From an uncultured Slackia sp. (GTDB lineage: Bacteria; Actinomycetota; Coriobacteriia; Coriobacteriales; Eggerthellaceae), in the NCBI RefSeq assembly GCF_959608125.1, contig NZ_CAUHPG010000003.1, positions 53,086 to 117,085 on the forward strand: a DNA stretch of 64,000 bases, read 5' to 3'. Positions 1-8,282 of the stretch are shown in pieces. The notes under the pieces were generated by a model that did no database searches, was not told the origin of the DNA, and saw only the letters and a program-made list of their open reading frames with translations. A program made the position numbers and the translations under genes. Position 1 is the first letter of the stretch. The number at the start of each line of letters is the position of its first letter.

Positions 1-3
1 GTT

Positions 4-810
4 GTGGATATAGAAGCGAAATACCGCGCGTGCGCGGACGGCCTTGCGGCGTTCGCGCGCCGCATCGGCATGACCGATGCGGTGCTGGGCCTTTCGGGCG
101 GCATCGATTCGAGTCTGGCGGCTTGCATGTGCGTCGATGCGTTCGGCGCCGACCATGTGCACGGATACATGCTTCCCGGGCCGTATTCGAGTGAGCACTC
201 CTTGGTCGATGCCCAAGAGCTGGCGCTTAATCTGGGAATAAGGGCCGAACGGATTTCGATCGACAAGCCGTTCGAGGCATTCGTGGATGCGCTGGGGCCG
301 CATTGCATCATGTCGCGCGGCTTGGCCGCCGAAAACACCCAGGCCCGTTGCCGCATGGTGGTGCTCATGGCTCTTTCGAACGCGCATGGCTGGATGATGG
401 TGAACACGGGCAACAAGAGCGAAGCCATGATGGGCTATTCTACGCTCTATGGCGATACGGCGGGCGCGTTCGCTCCGATAGGAGGTTTGTATAAGACCGA
501 TGTGTTCGCCATGTCGCGCTGGCTGAACGAAAAGGCGCAGGCCGAAGGCCGCATCGCTCCCATTCCCGAGCACGTGCTGGTCAAGCCGCCGAGTGCGGAG
601 CTCGCTCCCGACCAGCGCGATGAGGATACGCTGGGTTCGTATGCCGAGCTCGACCGCCTGCTGGTCGATTACGCCGAGCGCGGCATGGACCGCGAAGGGC
701 TTGTCGCTGCAGGATATGACGCCGCCGAAGTGGAACGGGTGACGAGCCGCGTCGATGCGTATGCGTTCAAGCGCGCGCTCGAGCCGCCTTTCGTTCCTAT
801 CCGGTACTGA
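4..810 (+). CDS. nadE: NAD synthase (ammonia-type NadE)
   Basis: This enzyme makes NAD from nicotinic acid adenine dinucleotide, ATP and ammonia in the cytosol, the last step of NAD synthesis. The 268 residues match the short ammonia-dependent form; there is no N-terminal nitrilase domain. The PP-loop SGGIDSS is at residues 31-37, and the NTGNKSE and GDTAGAFAPIGGLYK segments in the middle are typical of the active site. The GTG at position 4 is used as start because it gives a complete family-length protein, but the window edge prevents checking for a ribosome site or a longer N-terminus. A strong terminator follows at 828-857. Confidence 0.93.
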   Translation: MDIEAKYRACADGLAAFARRIGMTDAVLGLSGGIDSSLAACMCVDAFGADHVHGYMLPGPYSSEHSLVDAQELALNLGIRAERISIDKPFEAFVDALGPHCIMSRGLAAENTQARCRMVVLMALSNAHGWMMVNTGNKSEAMMGYSTLYGDTAGAFAPIGGLYKTDVFAMSRWLNEKAQAEGRIAPIPEHVLVKPPSAELAPDQRDEDTLGSYAELDRLLVDYAERGMDREGLVAAGYDAAEVERVTSRVDAYAFKRALEPPFVPIRY

Positions 811-827
811 CCGGTTCCAACCGCCGC

Positions 828-857
828 GAAGAAAGGACGCCGATGCGTCCTTTCTTC
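828..857. terminator. Bidirectional intrinsic terminator
   Basis: A perfect 13-bp stem (828-840 with 845-857) closes on a CGAT loop and has A-rich and T-rich flanks on its two arms. It lies between the convergent ends of nadE and the LuxR regulator gene and can serve both. Confidence 0.85.
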
Positions 858-876
858 ATTCATGCGCCGTATGCCG

Positions 877-2487
877 CTAATGGAAGAGGTCGATGAGCTC
901 TTGGCGGTCGTGCACGTCGAGCTTGGTGTAGATGTGCCTGATATGGCCGCGCACGGTGGAAGGCGATATGAAGAGGTCTTCGGCGATGCGCGTGTTGGTG
1001 CGGCCTTGGGCGAGGTATCCCAGGATTTCGGTCTCCCTGCCGGTGAGCCCGTGTTTTTCGGCCAGCATGCGGCAGGTCGTTTCGAGGGGCTCTTCCTCGT
1101 TCGGGACGGCTGCGGCGGAAGAGGGGAGAGCTTGTTGCTCCTGCGGCAATGCGTCGGTTTCGCCCCTCGTCGCGGCGGGCGAGGGTGCGCATTCGGCGTT
1201 TTCGTCTCGAGCGTCCGCTTCGGCAGGCGCGTTTTCCGCCGCATCGACGCTTTCGGTCCCGTCGTCGCGATGCGCTTCCCGCAATGCCGTGCGCTTTCTG
1301 CGGTCGCGCGAAAGCAGGACGGCGGCGATGGCCAGAATGTAGATCACCGCGCACGCAAGCACGAGAAAACTCACGGTGGACGATTCCGCCGCGCGTTCCT
1401 GTCCGCCGAACAGGCCTCCTATGACGAGTGCCGCGAGCAGGCAGAGCTTCGTGCATCCCGAGAACAGCGCCATGAGGACATAGCTCGATACTTTGAATTT
1501 ATGCGAAGCGTAGGCCACTTGATAGAGGAGCAGCAATGCGACGAAATCGTAGCCTACCAAAAGCACCGTGCTGAAGAGCCGCGTATATCCCTCGCTGGCG
1601 AAGGGTACGAACACCACCATGGCGGCTACGACGGGAAACGCAACGCGAAACATCGCCGATGCGGCGGGCAGGTGTCGCATGGTCAGCGCGGCGAAGCAGA
1701 ATAGGGCGGCGGCGATGGCCATGGCGGCGCTGGGAATGCCCGCGGCGCCGGCGAAGGTCATAGATGCGGCCAGCATGAAGCTGTTGATCAGGCCGATGAC
1801 CGCTTCGAGCACGCACAGGGCGAGCAGCGCGTCGCTGATTTCTCCCACGGCGTTTTTCCAGGGGCCGTTGCTGCCGTGCGCGCGCCAGTGTTCGAGGACT
1901 CGTTGTTCGCTTCGTTTCATATCGCCGCGCACCCCGAGAAGAAGCGAGGCGCTTGCGACCAGAAGGACCGCGGTCAGCGCGATGGTCCACGATGCTCCGA
2001 GGATGGAAAGACCGTATTGTATGGCGGCGCTGGCGATGGCCGAGCAGGCGATTTGGATGATGGCTTGGCGCGGCGCTTCGTGAGCGAGCAGTTCGATCCA
2101 GGCCATCTTGAGCATGATCGATCCCACCGCGAACGCGATTACCGAGAGCGCCAAGACGATGTTGGGCGGCAAGGGGGCCGAGCCTTCGAGGGCCGTCGTG
2201 CCCATGCCGCATAGCAGAATGGCGACGGCGGGAACGACGGGCATCGAGAATTCTTTGAGGCGACCTGCGGCGCACAGGGCGACCACGGCGACGGCGCACA
2301 GTACCGTCGCGAGGGCCGATGTGATATTGAACGCGGGGTCGGTCATGAAGATGAACGACTCGGGCGATTGCGCGAATCGAGAAAGGTATATCGATGAATT
2401 CGCCGACCGGAATGCCGCATAGCCGACAATGACGGCGAGCGTCAGCAGCCACGGCGGGGTCGCGCCGCGTTCGTGTTCTGTTTTCAT
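877..2487 (-). CDS. LuxR-family regulator with multi-pass membrane sensor
   Basis: The protein is a transcription regulator of 536 residues. About twelve hydrophobic segments fill the first ~390 residues, a charged, low-complexity linker follows, and a C-terminal LuxR/GerE helix-turn-helix holds the recognisable GRETEILGYLAQGRTN and SPSTVRGHIRHIYTKL stretches. This build is very common next to respiratory flavoproteins in Eggerthella and relatives, where the membrane part is presumed to sense a substrate. The ATG at 2487 is chosen because an AGGAGGAGG ribosome site precedes it; an upstream in-frame ATG at 2550 has none. It is divergent from the flavoprotein gene at 2730, so regulation of that gene is a reasonable inference. 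The ligand is unknown. Confidence 0.85.
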   Translation of the reverse strand: MKTEHERGATPPWLLTLAVIVGYAAFRSANSSIYLSRFAQSPESFIFMTDPAFNITSALATVLCAVAVVALCAAGRLKEFSMPVVPAVAILLCGMGTTALEGSAPLPPNIVLALSVIAFAVGSIMLKMAWIELLAHEAPRQAIIQIACSAIASAAIQYGLSILGASWTIALTAVLLVASASLLLGVRGDMKRSEQRVLEHWRAHGSNGPWKNAVGEISDALLALCVLEAVIGLINSFMLAASMTFAGAAGIPSAAMAIAAALFCFAALTMRHLPAASAMFRVAFPVVAAMVVFVPFASEGYTRLFSTVLLVGYDFVALLLLYQVAYASHKFKVSSYVLMALFSGCTKLCLLAALVIGGLFGGQERAAESSTVSFLVLACAVIYILAIAAVLLSRDRRKRTALREAHRDDGTESVDAAENAPAEADARDENAECAPSPAATRGETDALPQEQQALPSSAAAVPNEEEPLETTCRMLAEKHGLTGRETEILGYLAQGRTNTRIAEDLFISPSTVRGHIRHIYTKLDVHDRQELIDLFH

Positions 2488-2729
2488 ACCCCTCCTCCTA
2501 CGGTGCCTATTGTATACGAGACCGGCTCCTTCGCACGGCCGGCAGTGCATGCGGGCCTGTTTTCCTATCCCCTCGCGCTTCGTTCCCGTTGTCGGGGCCT
2601 TCGGTATTTATATGGCTTTGACGAGGGGAAACGTAAAAATAGTCCATTTTGTACGGTGCGTTTGAAAGCATGCGGATGCATGATTCGGCTGCCGGCGGGG
2701 AAGCCGGCATCGAATGAGGAGGGAACATT
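2488..2729. promoter_or_regulatory. Divergent promoter region, LuxR regulator / flavoprotein
   Basis: This 242-bp gap must hold the promoters of both divergent genes. The part next to the flavoprotein gene (about 2605-2660) is A/T-richer than its surroundings, and a GAGGAGGG ribosome site lies at about 2716-2723. No clear operator dyad could be picked out by eye. Confidence 0.5.
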
Positions 2730-4226
2730 ATGGAAACGATTCTTGATCGACGTAATTTCTTGAAGGGCGCGATCGCTTCCGGCGCCGTTCTCGTTGCGGG
2801 AACCGCCTTGGCGGGCTGCGCTTCGGGAGAATCCAAGGGCGCGGAAGGCGGCACCGTCGTCGGCTCCGCTCCGGTCGAGTTCGCCGAAGAAACCGACGTG
2901 CTGATCATCGGCACGGGCATCGCGGGCCTTTCCGCCGCCATGGACCCGGTCGAGGCGGGCTACAACGTCATGCTCGCCGACAAGCGCGACACGTACGGCG
3001 GCGAGAGCTTCATGGCCTGCGGCGTCATGAATGTCTCCGGCTCCGAGGTGCAGAAGCGCGCCGGCATCGAGGACAACCCCGAGGAGAAATGGGAGAAGTA
3101 CGCTCCCATTCTCGAGAAAAAGGGCGAGACCGACGACATGGAATACAAGAAGGCCCTGTACCTGTATCAGACCGAGTGGGCCAATCGCGTCGAAGCCGAC
3201 TACGGCGCGCAGTTCCAGCCGCTCGACGCTTATAAGGACACGGGCGCTCCCACGTCCATGCTGCTTCCCCTGAACGGCATCGGCGACATGACTTCCGTCC
3301 TGACCCCGCTCATCAACGGCCTCAAGGACAAAGGCGCCACGGTGGAGCTGAACCGCAAGGCGACGAATTTCATCGTCGATGCCGACGGCAATCCGATCGG
3401 CGTTCGCTTCGTCGACCCCAAGACCGATAAGATCATCGACGTGAAGGCCAAGAAGATCGTTCTGGCGACGGGCGGCTTCTCTTGCAATCAGGTCATGGTT
3501 TCCGAATACATGCCCCAGCAGGCCGAGCTGTGCCCGCTTACGGTGTACTCGATGGGCGAGGGCCACGAGCTCGGCCGCTCCATCGGCGGCGTGTATGCCC
3601 ACATGGACATGGAATCCAATCGCATGAGCGACTTGGCTCAGGTCACGGTTTGGGGTTACTTCGGCCGTAACGTCCAGGTCACTCCCATGGGCCGTCGCTT
3701 CATCAAGGAGGACCAGTCCCACGATTCCCCGGATGCTGCTGCCGAGCTCGGCCTGGGCTTCTGGTGGACCATCTTCGACCATCAGCTCATCGAGGGTTCT
3801 CAGGCGTGGAACGTCGAGATGAACATGAATGCCCACGAAGACCGTCTCGTCGGTCCGTGCGACACGCTCGATGACCTGGCGGCGGCCATGGACGTCCCTG
3901 CCGAGAACCTCAAGGCGACCTTCGCCGAATATGACGGCTTCGTCGACGCCGGCGAGGATGCGGCCTTCGGCAAGAAGTTGTTCCTCGAGAAGCTGGAAGC
4001 CCCCTACTATGCTTTGAAGCATTTCCCCTTCCGCTACAAGACCCACGGCGGCCTGAAGATCGCCACGGACAGCCAGTTGGTCGACAACCAGGGCAATCCG
4101 ATCGCCAACGTGTACTGCTGCGGTTCCACTACTCCCGACAGCGGCAGCGACCTTTCCCCGAACGCCGGTTCCGGCCTGGTGACGGGCAAGGCCGTGGTTG
4201 CGGCCCTGCAGTCCGAAAGCGCCTAG
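2730..4226 (+). CDS. Tat-exported lipoprotein flavoprotein, fumarate reductase/FAD_binding_2 family
   Basis: This is a predicted flavin-dependent reductase of 498 residues acting outside the cytoplasmic membrane. The N-terminus carries a twin-arginine motif (RRNFLKG, residues 7-13) and a lipobox ending LAGC with Cys30, so it is likely exported folded and lipid-anchored. The Rossmann FAD motif GTGIAG is at 61-66, followed by YGGES and, near the C-terminus, a SGSDLSPNAGSGLVTGKA segment typical of the family. There is no N-terminal FMN-binding or cytochrome domain, so electrons must come from a separate carrier. Relatives reduce fumarate, urocanate, 3-oxosteroids or plant and drug compounds; the substrate cannot be read from sequence. 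The ribosome site GAGGAGGG supports the start. Confidence 0.85.
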   Translation: METILDRRNFLKGAIASGAVLVAGTALAGCASGESKGAEGGTVVGSAPVEFAEETDVLIIGTGIAGLSAAMDPVEAGYNVMLADKRDTYGGESFMACGVMNVSGSEVQKRAGIEDNPEEKWEKYAPILEKKGETDDMEYKKALYLYQTEWANRVEADYGAQFQPLDAYKDTGAPTSMLLPLNGIGDMTSVLTPLINGLKDKGATVELNRKATNFIVDADGNPIGVRFVDPKTDKIIDVKAKKIVLATGGFSCNQVMVSEYMPQQAELCPLTVYSMGEGHELGRSIGGVYAHMDMESNRMSDLAQVTVWGYFGRNVQVTPMGRRFIKEDQSHDSPDAAAELGLGFWWTIFDHQLIEGSQAWNVEMNMNAHEDRLVGPCDTLDDLAAAMDVPAENLKATFAEYDGFVDAGEDAAFGKKLFLEKLEAPYYALKHFPFRYKTHGGLKIATDSQLVDNQGNPIANVYCCGSTTPDSGSDLSPNAGSGLVTGKAVVAALQSESA

Positions 4227-4263
4227 GCGTTCAGACCCTGCCGAAGCGACCCTCCCTTACGAG

Positions 4264-4293
4264 AAGGGGCGCCGGATTCTTCCGGCGCCCCTT
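4264..4293. terminator. Intrinsic terminator after flavoprotein gene
   Basis: A perfect 13-bp GC-rich stem (4264-4276 with 4281-4293) with a TTCT loop follows the flavoprotein gene. It sits between convergent genes, so it may act on both strands. Confidence 0.85.
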
Positions 4294-4342
4294 CATCGCG
4301 TTCGGGCGAGCCTATGCGCTCGAACGCGCATGCGGTCTGGTT

Positions 4343-4855
4343 TTAGAACAGGGCGTTTCCGATGAATGCGCCCAGAATGCCTGCGATCAGGCCCACCACG
4401 CCGGCCGTCGCGGCGCTCGTGATCACGACGGTCTTGTCGAATTCGACGTGCGGCACCGAAAAGGCGGGCTTGCGCGGCTTCGGCGCATCGTCGCCGGCGT
4501 GGGCGGCATCGTAGGCCGCCGAAGCGTCTCGGCCGTTTTGCGTCAGCCCGAAGAACAAGAACCCATTTCCGGTGTCGGCTCCTTCGATCAGGCCGCGCTT
4601 TTCCAGAAGGCGGTAGATCGCGCACGCCTTGTCGTCGAAGGCGTATTCCTCGCCCGTCGGGCAGAGGCTGTGAAACGCCGCATAGGCCATATCGCCGCCG
4701 TCGCGCTCGGTGGCGATGAGCATGCGAAGCTCTTCGGCTTCTTCGCGCGTGATGCCGTAGGTCGGGTCGACGGCTGCTTCGGCGTCGTTCGCGTGCTCGC
4801 CGGCCGCCTCGACGGCTTCGGGCGCGGTCGGCTTCGCGGTTGCGGATTCTGACAT
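4343..4855 (-). CDS. Hypothetical tail-anchored protein with winged-helix-like middle
   Basis: I do not recognise this family. The 170 residues have an Ala/Glu-rich acidic N-terminus (1-30), a folded middle (about 31-118), a basic Pro/Lys stretch near 125-130 and a single hydrophobic helix at the very C-terminus (about 142-168), which suggests a tail anchor with most of the protein in the cytosol. The middle segment ending in LEKRGLIEG...GLTQNGRDA resembles the wing and last helix of MarR-like winged helices, but this is only an impression. The ATG at 4855 has a GAGGAGG ribosome site; the 43 upstream in-frame residues look non-coding. It is divergent from the aldolase gene. Confidence 0.6.
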   Translation of the reverse strand: MSESATAKPTAPEAVEAAGEHANDAEAAVDPTYGITREEAEELRMLIATERDGGDMAYAAFHSLCPTGEEYAFDDKACAIYRLLEKRGLIEGADTGNGFLFFGLTQNGRDASAAYDAAHAGDDAPKPRKPAFSVPHVEFDKTVVITSAATAGVVGLIAGILGAFIGNALF

Positions 4856-5108
4856 GGCTTCCTCCTCGTCTCTCGATGCGATTCTACCGGGTCGGCATGG
4901 AGGCCCGATCGATTCGATGAAACTCCGTTTCCTTTTCAACGGGTCTGCATCCCGGGTTTTCGGCACGCAGCCCGCCGTCCGCATCCGTCCCTGAGCCGTT
5001 TCCGTGAACGATGAAAAGCCGCGCTTTCATTTCAATTAAACTGAGGAGTCGTCGCGTGCCCTGTACGCAGGCGACGTCATAAAGCAACCTTTATATAGGA
5101 GGAACATC

Positions 5109-6047
5109 ATGCCTAAGATCGATCGCGATCAGGTGAAGGTGCCTGTCGATGTGCCCCGCGACGCCCGCGAGACCTACATCGACAATTACATGGCTGCGAC
5201 GCGCGGCACGGGCCGACTGATGCTGTTCGCATGCGACCAGAAGGTCGAGCATCTCAACGGCGACTTCTACGGCGAAGGCATCGATCCTTCCGACCTCGAT
5301 CCCGAGCATCTCTTCAAGATCGGTTCCGAGGGCGTGTGCGGCGTGCTGGCGGGCCAGCGCGGCCTGATCGCTCGCTATGCGGCCGATTATCCCGAGGTCA
5401 ACTACCTGGTGAAGATGAACTCCAAGACCAACCTGGTCAAGACCGCCCAGGACGACCCCTACAGCCCCCAGCTGCATGACCTTCAGGCTGTTTTGGCCAT
5501 GCGCGAAGAAGGCGTGAACATCGTGGGTCTGGGCTACACCCTGTACCTGGGCAGCGAATACGAATCCACCATGCTCGCCGAGGCGGGCCAGCTGATTGCC
5601 GAGGCCCACGAGGCCGGCCTGATCGTGGTGCTGTGGATCTATCCGCGCGGCAAGGCCGTCGCCGACGAGAAGGCTCCTGCCCTGATCGCAGGCGCCGCAG
5701 GCGTCGCGCTGTGCCTGGGCGCCGACTTCGTCAAGGTGAACCCGCCGAAGGCCACCGATGAGGCCACGTCCGCCGAAAGCCTCAAGATCGCCGCTACCGC
5801 CGCGGGCCGCACGGGCCTGGTGTGCGCGGGCGGTTCCACCGTGGATGCGCAGACCTTCCTCACGCAGCTGCATGACCAGATCCACATCGGCGGCGCATGC
5901 GGCAACGCCACGGGCCGCAACATCCATCAGCGCAGCCTCGACGAGGCGGTGCGCCTGACCAAGGCCATCAGCGCCATCACGCTGGCCGACTACGACGTCG
6001 ACCGTGCGCTCAAGGTGTTCAACGGCGAAGAGGATTTCGCGCTGTAG
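5109..6047 (+). CDS. Class I fructose-bisphosphate aldolase, DhnA/archaeal type
   Basis: This is a TIM-barrel Schiff-base aldolase of 312 residues, probably splitting fructose 1,6-bisphosphate in glycolysis and gluconeogenesis. The ACDQKVEH segment (41-48) matches the DQKxEH signature of archaeal-type class I aldolases. Lys209 in DFVKV is the expected imine-forming lysine on the sixth strand, and GGACGNATGRNIHQR (261-275) is the phosphate-binding end. A good ribosome site (ATAGGAGG) lies 5-10 bases before the ATG. Related enzymes act on 2-amino-3,7-dideoxy-heptulosonate or other sugar phosphates, so the fructose assignment is likely rather than certain. The gene appears to be transcribed alone. 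Confidence 0.82.
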   Translation: MPKIDRDQVKVPVDVPRDARETYIDNYMAATRGTGRLMLFACDQKVEHLNGDFYGEGIDPSDLDPEHLFKIGSEGVCGVLAGQRGLIARYAADYPEVNYLVKMNSKTNLVKTAQDDPYSPQLHDLQAVLAMREEGVNIVGLGYTLYLGSEYESTMLAEAGQLIAEAHEAGLIVVLWIYPRGKAVADEKAPALIAGAAGVALCLGADFVKVNPPKATDEATSAESLKIAATAAGRTGLVCAGGSTVDAQTFLTQLHDQIHIGGACGNATGRNIHQRSLDEAVRLTKAISAITLADYDVDRALKVFNGEEDFAL

Positions 6048-6080
6048 GCATCGCGTTCGCATAACGCATCGTCTATTCCC

Positions 6081-6104
6081 GAAGGGCTCCGCAAGGGGCC
6101 CTTC
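6081..6104. terminator. Terminator between aldolase and EamA genes
   Basis: A 10-bp stem (6081-6090 with 6095-6104, one G-T pair) is capped by a GCAA tetraloop and followed by TTCTTCG. It sits between convergent genes. Confidence 0.7.
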
Positions 6105-6124
6105 TTCGTATGCGTGCCGTCCGG

Positions 6125-7066
6125 TTAATTGCTGCGCGTGGATGCGAGGGTCGAATACAGCGCCACCGCCAGGATGATGCAGCCGCCGATGATTTCGCGG
6201 ATGCCGGGGATTTCGCCGAGGAACAGCATGGCGGCCGCCACGCCGTAGACCGATTCGAGCCCGGTGATGATGCCTGCCGTGCGCACCTTCGCCGTGCGCA
6301 GGCCGCTGATGAACAGCGTATGGGCGATCGCCGTGAACACGACGCCCATGACGGCGAGCATGCCGATGTCGAAGGCGGAAAGCGCGGGCTTGAACACGAA
6401 CAGGGCGGGAAGCAGCACGACCGTGGCTGTGGCCTGCTCGTAGAACGACACGAGCGAGGCCGGGTATCCGTTTGAAAAGCGCCTGTTCGCAAGCGAGAGC
6501 AACGCGTAGGTGAACGCGCTGAGCAGCCCCCACAGCACTCCTTGGGCCATGGTGCCGTCGAGGCTGAAATCGTCGACGATGAAGCCGACGCCCGCCAGCA
6601 TGACGAGCGCGCATGCGATGTCGGATACGCGCATCTTCTCATGGAACAGGATCGGCTCGAGCACGGCGCTGAAAAGCGGGAACGTGGCGAGCGTCAGCGT
6701 TCCCGCGGCCACGGTTGATACCTGGATGGATTGCATGAAGCTGGTCCAGTGCACGGCCAGGATGATGCCTGCGACCGCGATCAGCGCGTAGTCTCCGCGG
6801 GTCTTCAGGGCGAAACTCTGTTTTTTGAAAGCGAGCCAGGCGCCGAGAAACGCCGACGAGAAAAACGTTCGTCCCAGCACCAGGATGATGGCGGGCAGCG
6901 CGACCACCTTGGCGAACAGGCCCACGAGGCCGAACAGCAGCACGGCGAGATGCGTTGCCAGAAGCCCTGCGTTGCTCGCCATCCATGACGGACCGCCTTC
7001 GCGGGGCCTGTCATCGGCGGCGGTATCGGCGGGGCGCGTGCGGGGCGTTTCGATTCGAGGCAGCAT
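6125..7066 (-). CDS. EamA/DMT-family transporter
   Basis: This is a predicted inner-membrane permease of the drug/metabolite transporter superfamily, about 313 residues with ten hydrophobic helices arranged as two EamA halves. The region HWTSFMQSIQVSTVAAGTL in the first half and the LESVYGVAAAMLFLGE segment in the second half are typical of the family. The substrate is unknown; relatives export amino acids or other metabolites. Two starts are possible. The ATG at 7066 adds a hydrophilic 28-residue tail, while the ATG at 6982 begins just before the first helix. Neither has an outstanding ribosome site. The gene is divergent from the glycosyltransferase gene at 7302. Confidence 0.82.
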   Translation of the reverse strand: MLPRIETPRTRPADTAADDRPREGGPSWMASNAGLLATHLAVLLFGLVGLFAKVVALPAIILVLGRTFFSSAFLGAWLAFKKQSFALKTRGDYALIAVAGIILAVHWTSFMQSIQVSTVAAGTLTLATFPLFSAVLEPILFHEKMRVSDIACALVMLAGVGFIVDDFSLDGTMAQGVLWGLLSAFTYALLSLANRRFSNGYPASLVSFYEQATATVVLLPALFVFKPALSAFDIGMLAVMGVVFTAIAHTLFISGLRTAKVRTAGIITGLESVYGVAAAMLFLGEIPGIREIIGGCIILAVALYSTLASTRSN

Positions 7067-7301
7067 GGCGGCGGTCCTTCGCGGGGTCGTGTCAATGTGC
7101 CCACAGCATACAGCGGTTCGCGGGATTTCGCAGCAACGCGCGGCAGAGACGGCCTCGCCGCGCTTCGCGGCTTTCGAAGAGTGGTATCGTAACGGGGTGT
7201 TCGCTCGTCGCGCCCTAAGGCCGCGCGGCGGGCTATTCCAAGCAATCGGACGGCGGGCGCCCGCGGACGCTTCGCCGCATGTTTTTTCTCGAGGAGTGTC
7301 A

Positions 7302-8282
7302 ATGGAGCAAGCGCCCGTTCTGGCGATCGTCATCCCGTGTTTCAACGAGGCCGAGGTGCTTCCTGCCACGTCTCCGGCATTCAGGGCCAAGATCGAAGAG
7401 CTCGTGGGTCTGGGGATGGTTTCCGCGCGAAGCTACGTGCTGTTCGTCGACGACGGAAGCTCCGATGCCACGTGGAGCGTGATCGAGGGCCTGGCGGCCG
7501 ACGGAGGAGTGTTACGCGGCATCAAGCTTTCACGCAACCGCGGCCACCAGAACGCGCTGCTGGCGGGCCTGATGGAAGTGCGCGGGAAGTGCGATATCTC
7601 CATCAGCATCGACTGCGACGGCCAGGATGACATCGACGCCATGAACAAGATGGTCGAGGCCTACCGCGCAGGCGCCGAGGTGGTCTACGGCGTCCGTTCG
7701 AGCCGCAAGACCGATACCGCGTTCAAGCGCGGCAGCGCTCAGGCGTTCTACAAGCTGCTTTCCAGCATGGGCGCCGAAACGGTGTACAACCATGCCGATT
7801 ACCGCCTGCTCAGCAACAAGGTGCTCGACGCCCTTTCGCAGTTCGAGGAAGTGAACTTGTTTTTGCGCGGCATGGTGCCGCTGGTCGGGTTCAATTCGAC
7901 GAGCGTCTATTACGAGCGCCACGAACGCGTGGCGGGCGAGAGCCACTATCCGCTTCGCAAGATGGTCGCGCTTGCGGTGGACGGCATCACGAGCCTTTCC
8001 GTGAAGCCCATCCGTTTGATCACGTTGCTCGGCATCACGGTATCGATCGTCAGCTTCATCGGCGTCATCTGGGCGATCGTCACGGCTTTGATGGGCAATT
8101 CCGTCGCGGGGTGGGCGAGCTTAGTGTGCGTGCTGTGCCTGCTGAGCGGCGTGCAGCTTCTCAGCATCGGCGTGATCGGCGAGTATGTCGGCAAGACCTA
8201 CCTCGAAACCAAGCACCGCCCGCGCTTCATTGTGTCGCAGCACGCAGGCTTCGACGACGCGTCGGACGCGCCCGAAGCCTAG
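7302..8282 (+). CDS. GtrB-like membrane glycosyltransferase (GT2)
   Basis: The 326-residue protein has a GT-A glycosyltransferase domain (residues 5-230) followed by two membrane helices (about 232-288), the build of bactoprenol- or dolichol-phosphate sugar transferases such as GtrB, ArnC and DPM1. Expected motifs are present: IPCFNEAEVL at 11-20, VDDGSSD at 49-55, SRNRGHQNALLAGL at 77-90 and the metal-binding DCD at 104-106. It probably loads a sugar on undecaprenyl phosphate for a GT-C enzyme. Its stop codon overlaps that of the convergent GT-C-like gene at 8279, which makes a functional pair plausible. A GAGGAG ribosome site precedes the ATG. Confidence 0.88.
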   Translation: MEQAPVLAIVIPCFNEAEVLPATSPAFRAKIEELVGLGMVSARSYVLFVDDGSSDATWSVIEGLAADGGVLRGIKLSRNRGHQNALLAGLMEVRGKCDISISIDCDGQDDIDAMNKMVEAYRAGAEVVYGVRSSRKTDTAFKRGSAQAFYKLLSSMGAETVYNHADYRLLSNKVLDALSQFEEVNLFLRGMVPLVGFNSTSVYYERHERVAGESHYPLRKMVALAVDGITSLSVKPIRLITLLGITVSIVSFIGVIWAIVTALMGNSVAGWASLVCVLCLLSGVQLLSIGVIGEYVGKTYLETKHRPRFIVSQHAGFDDASDAPEA

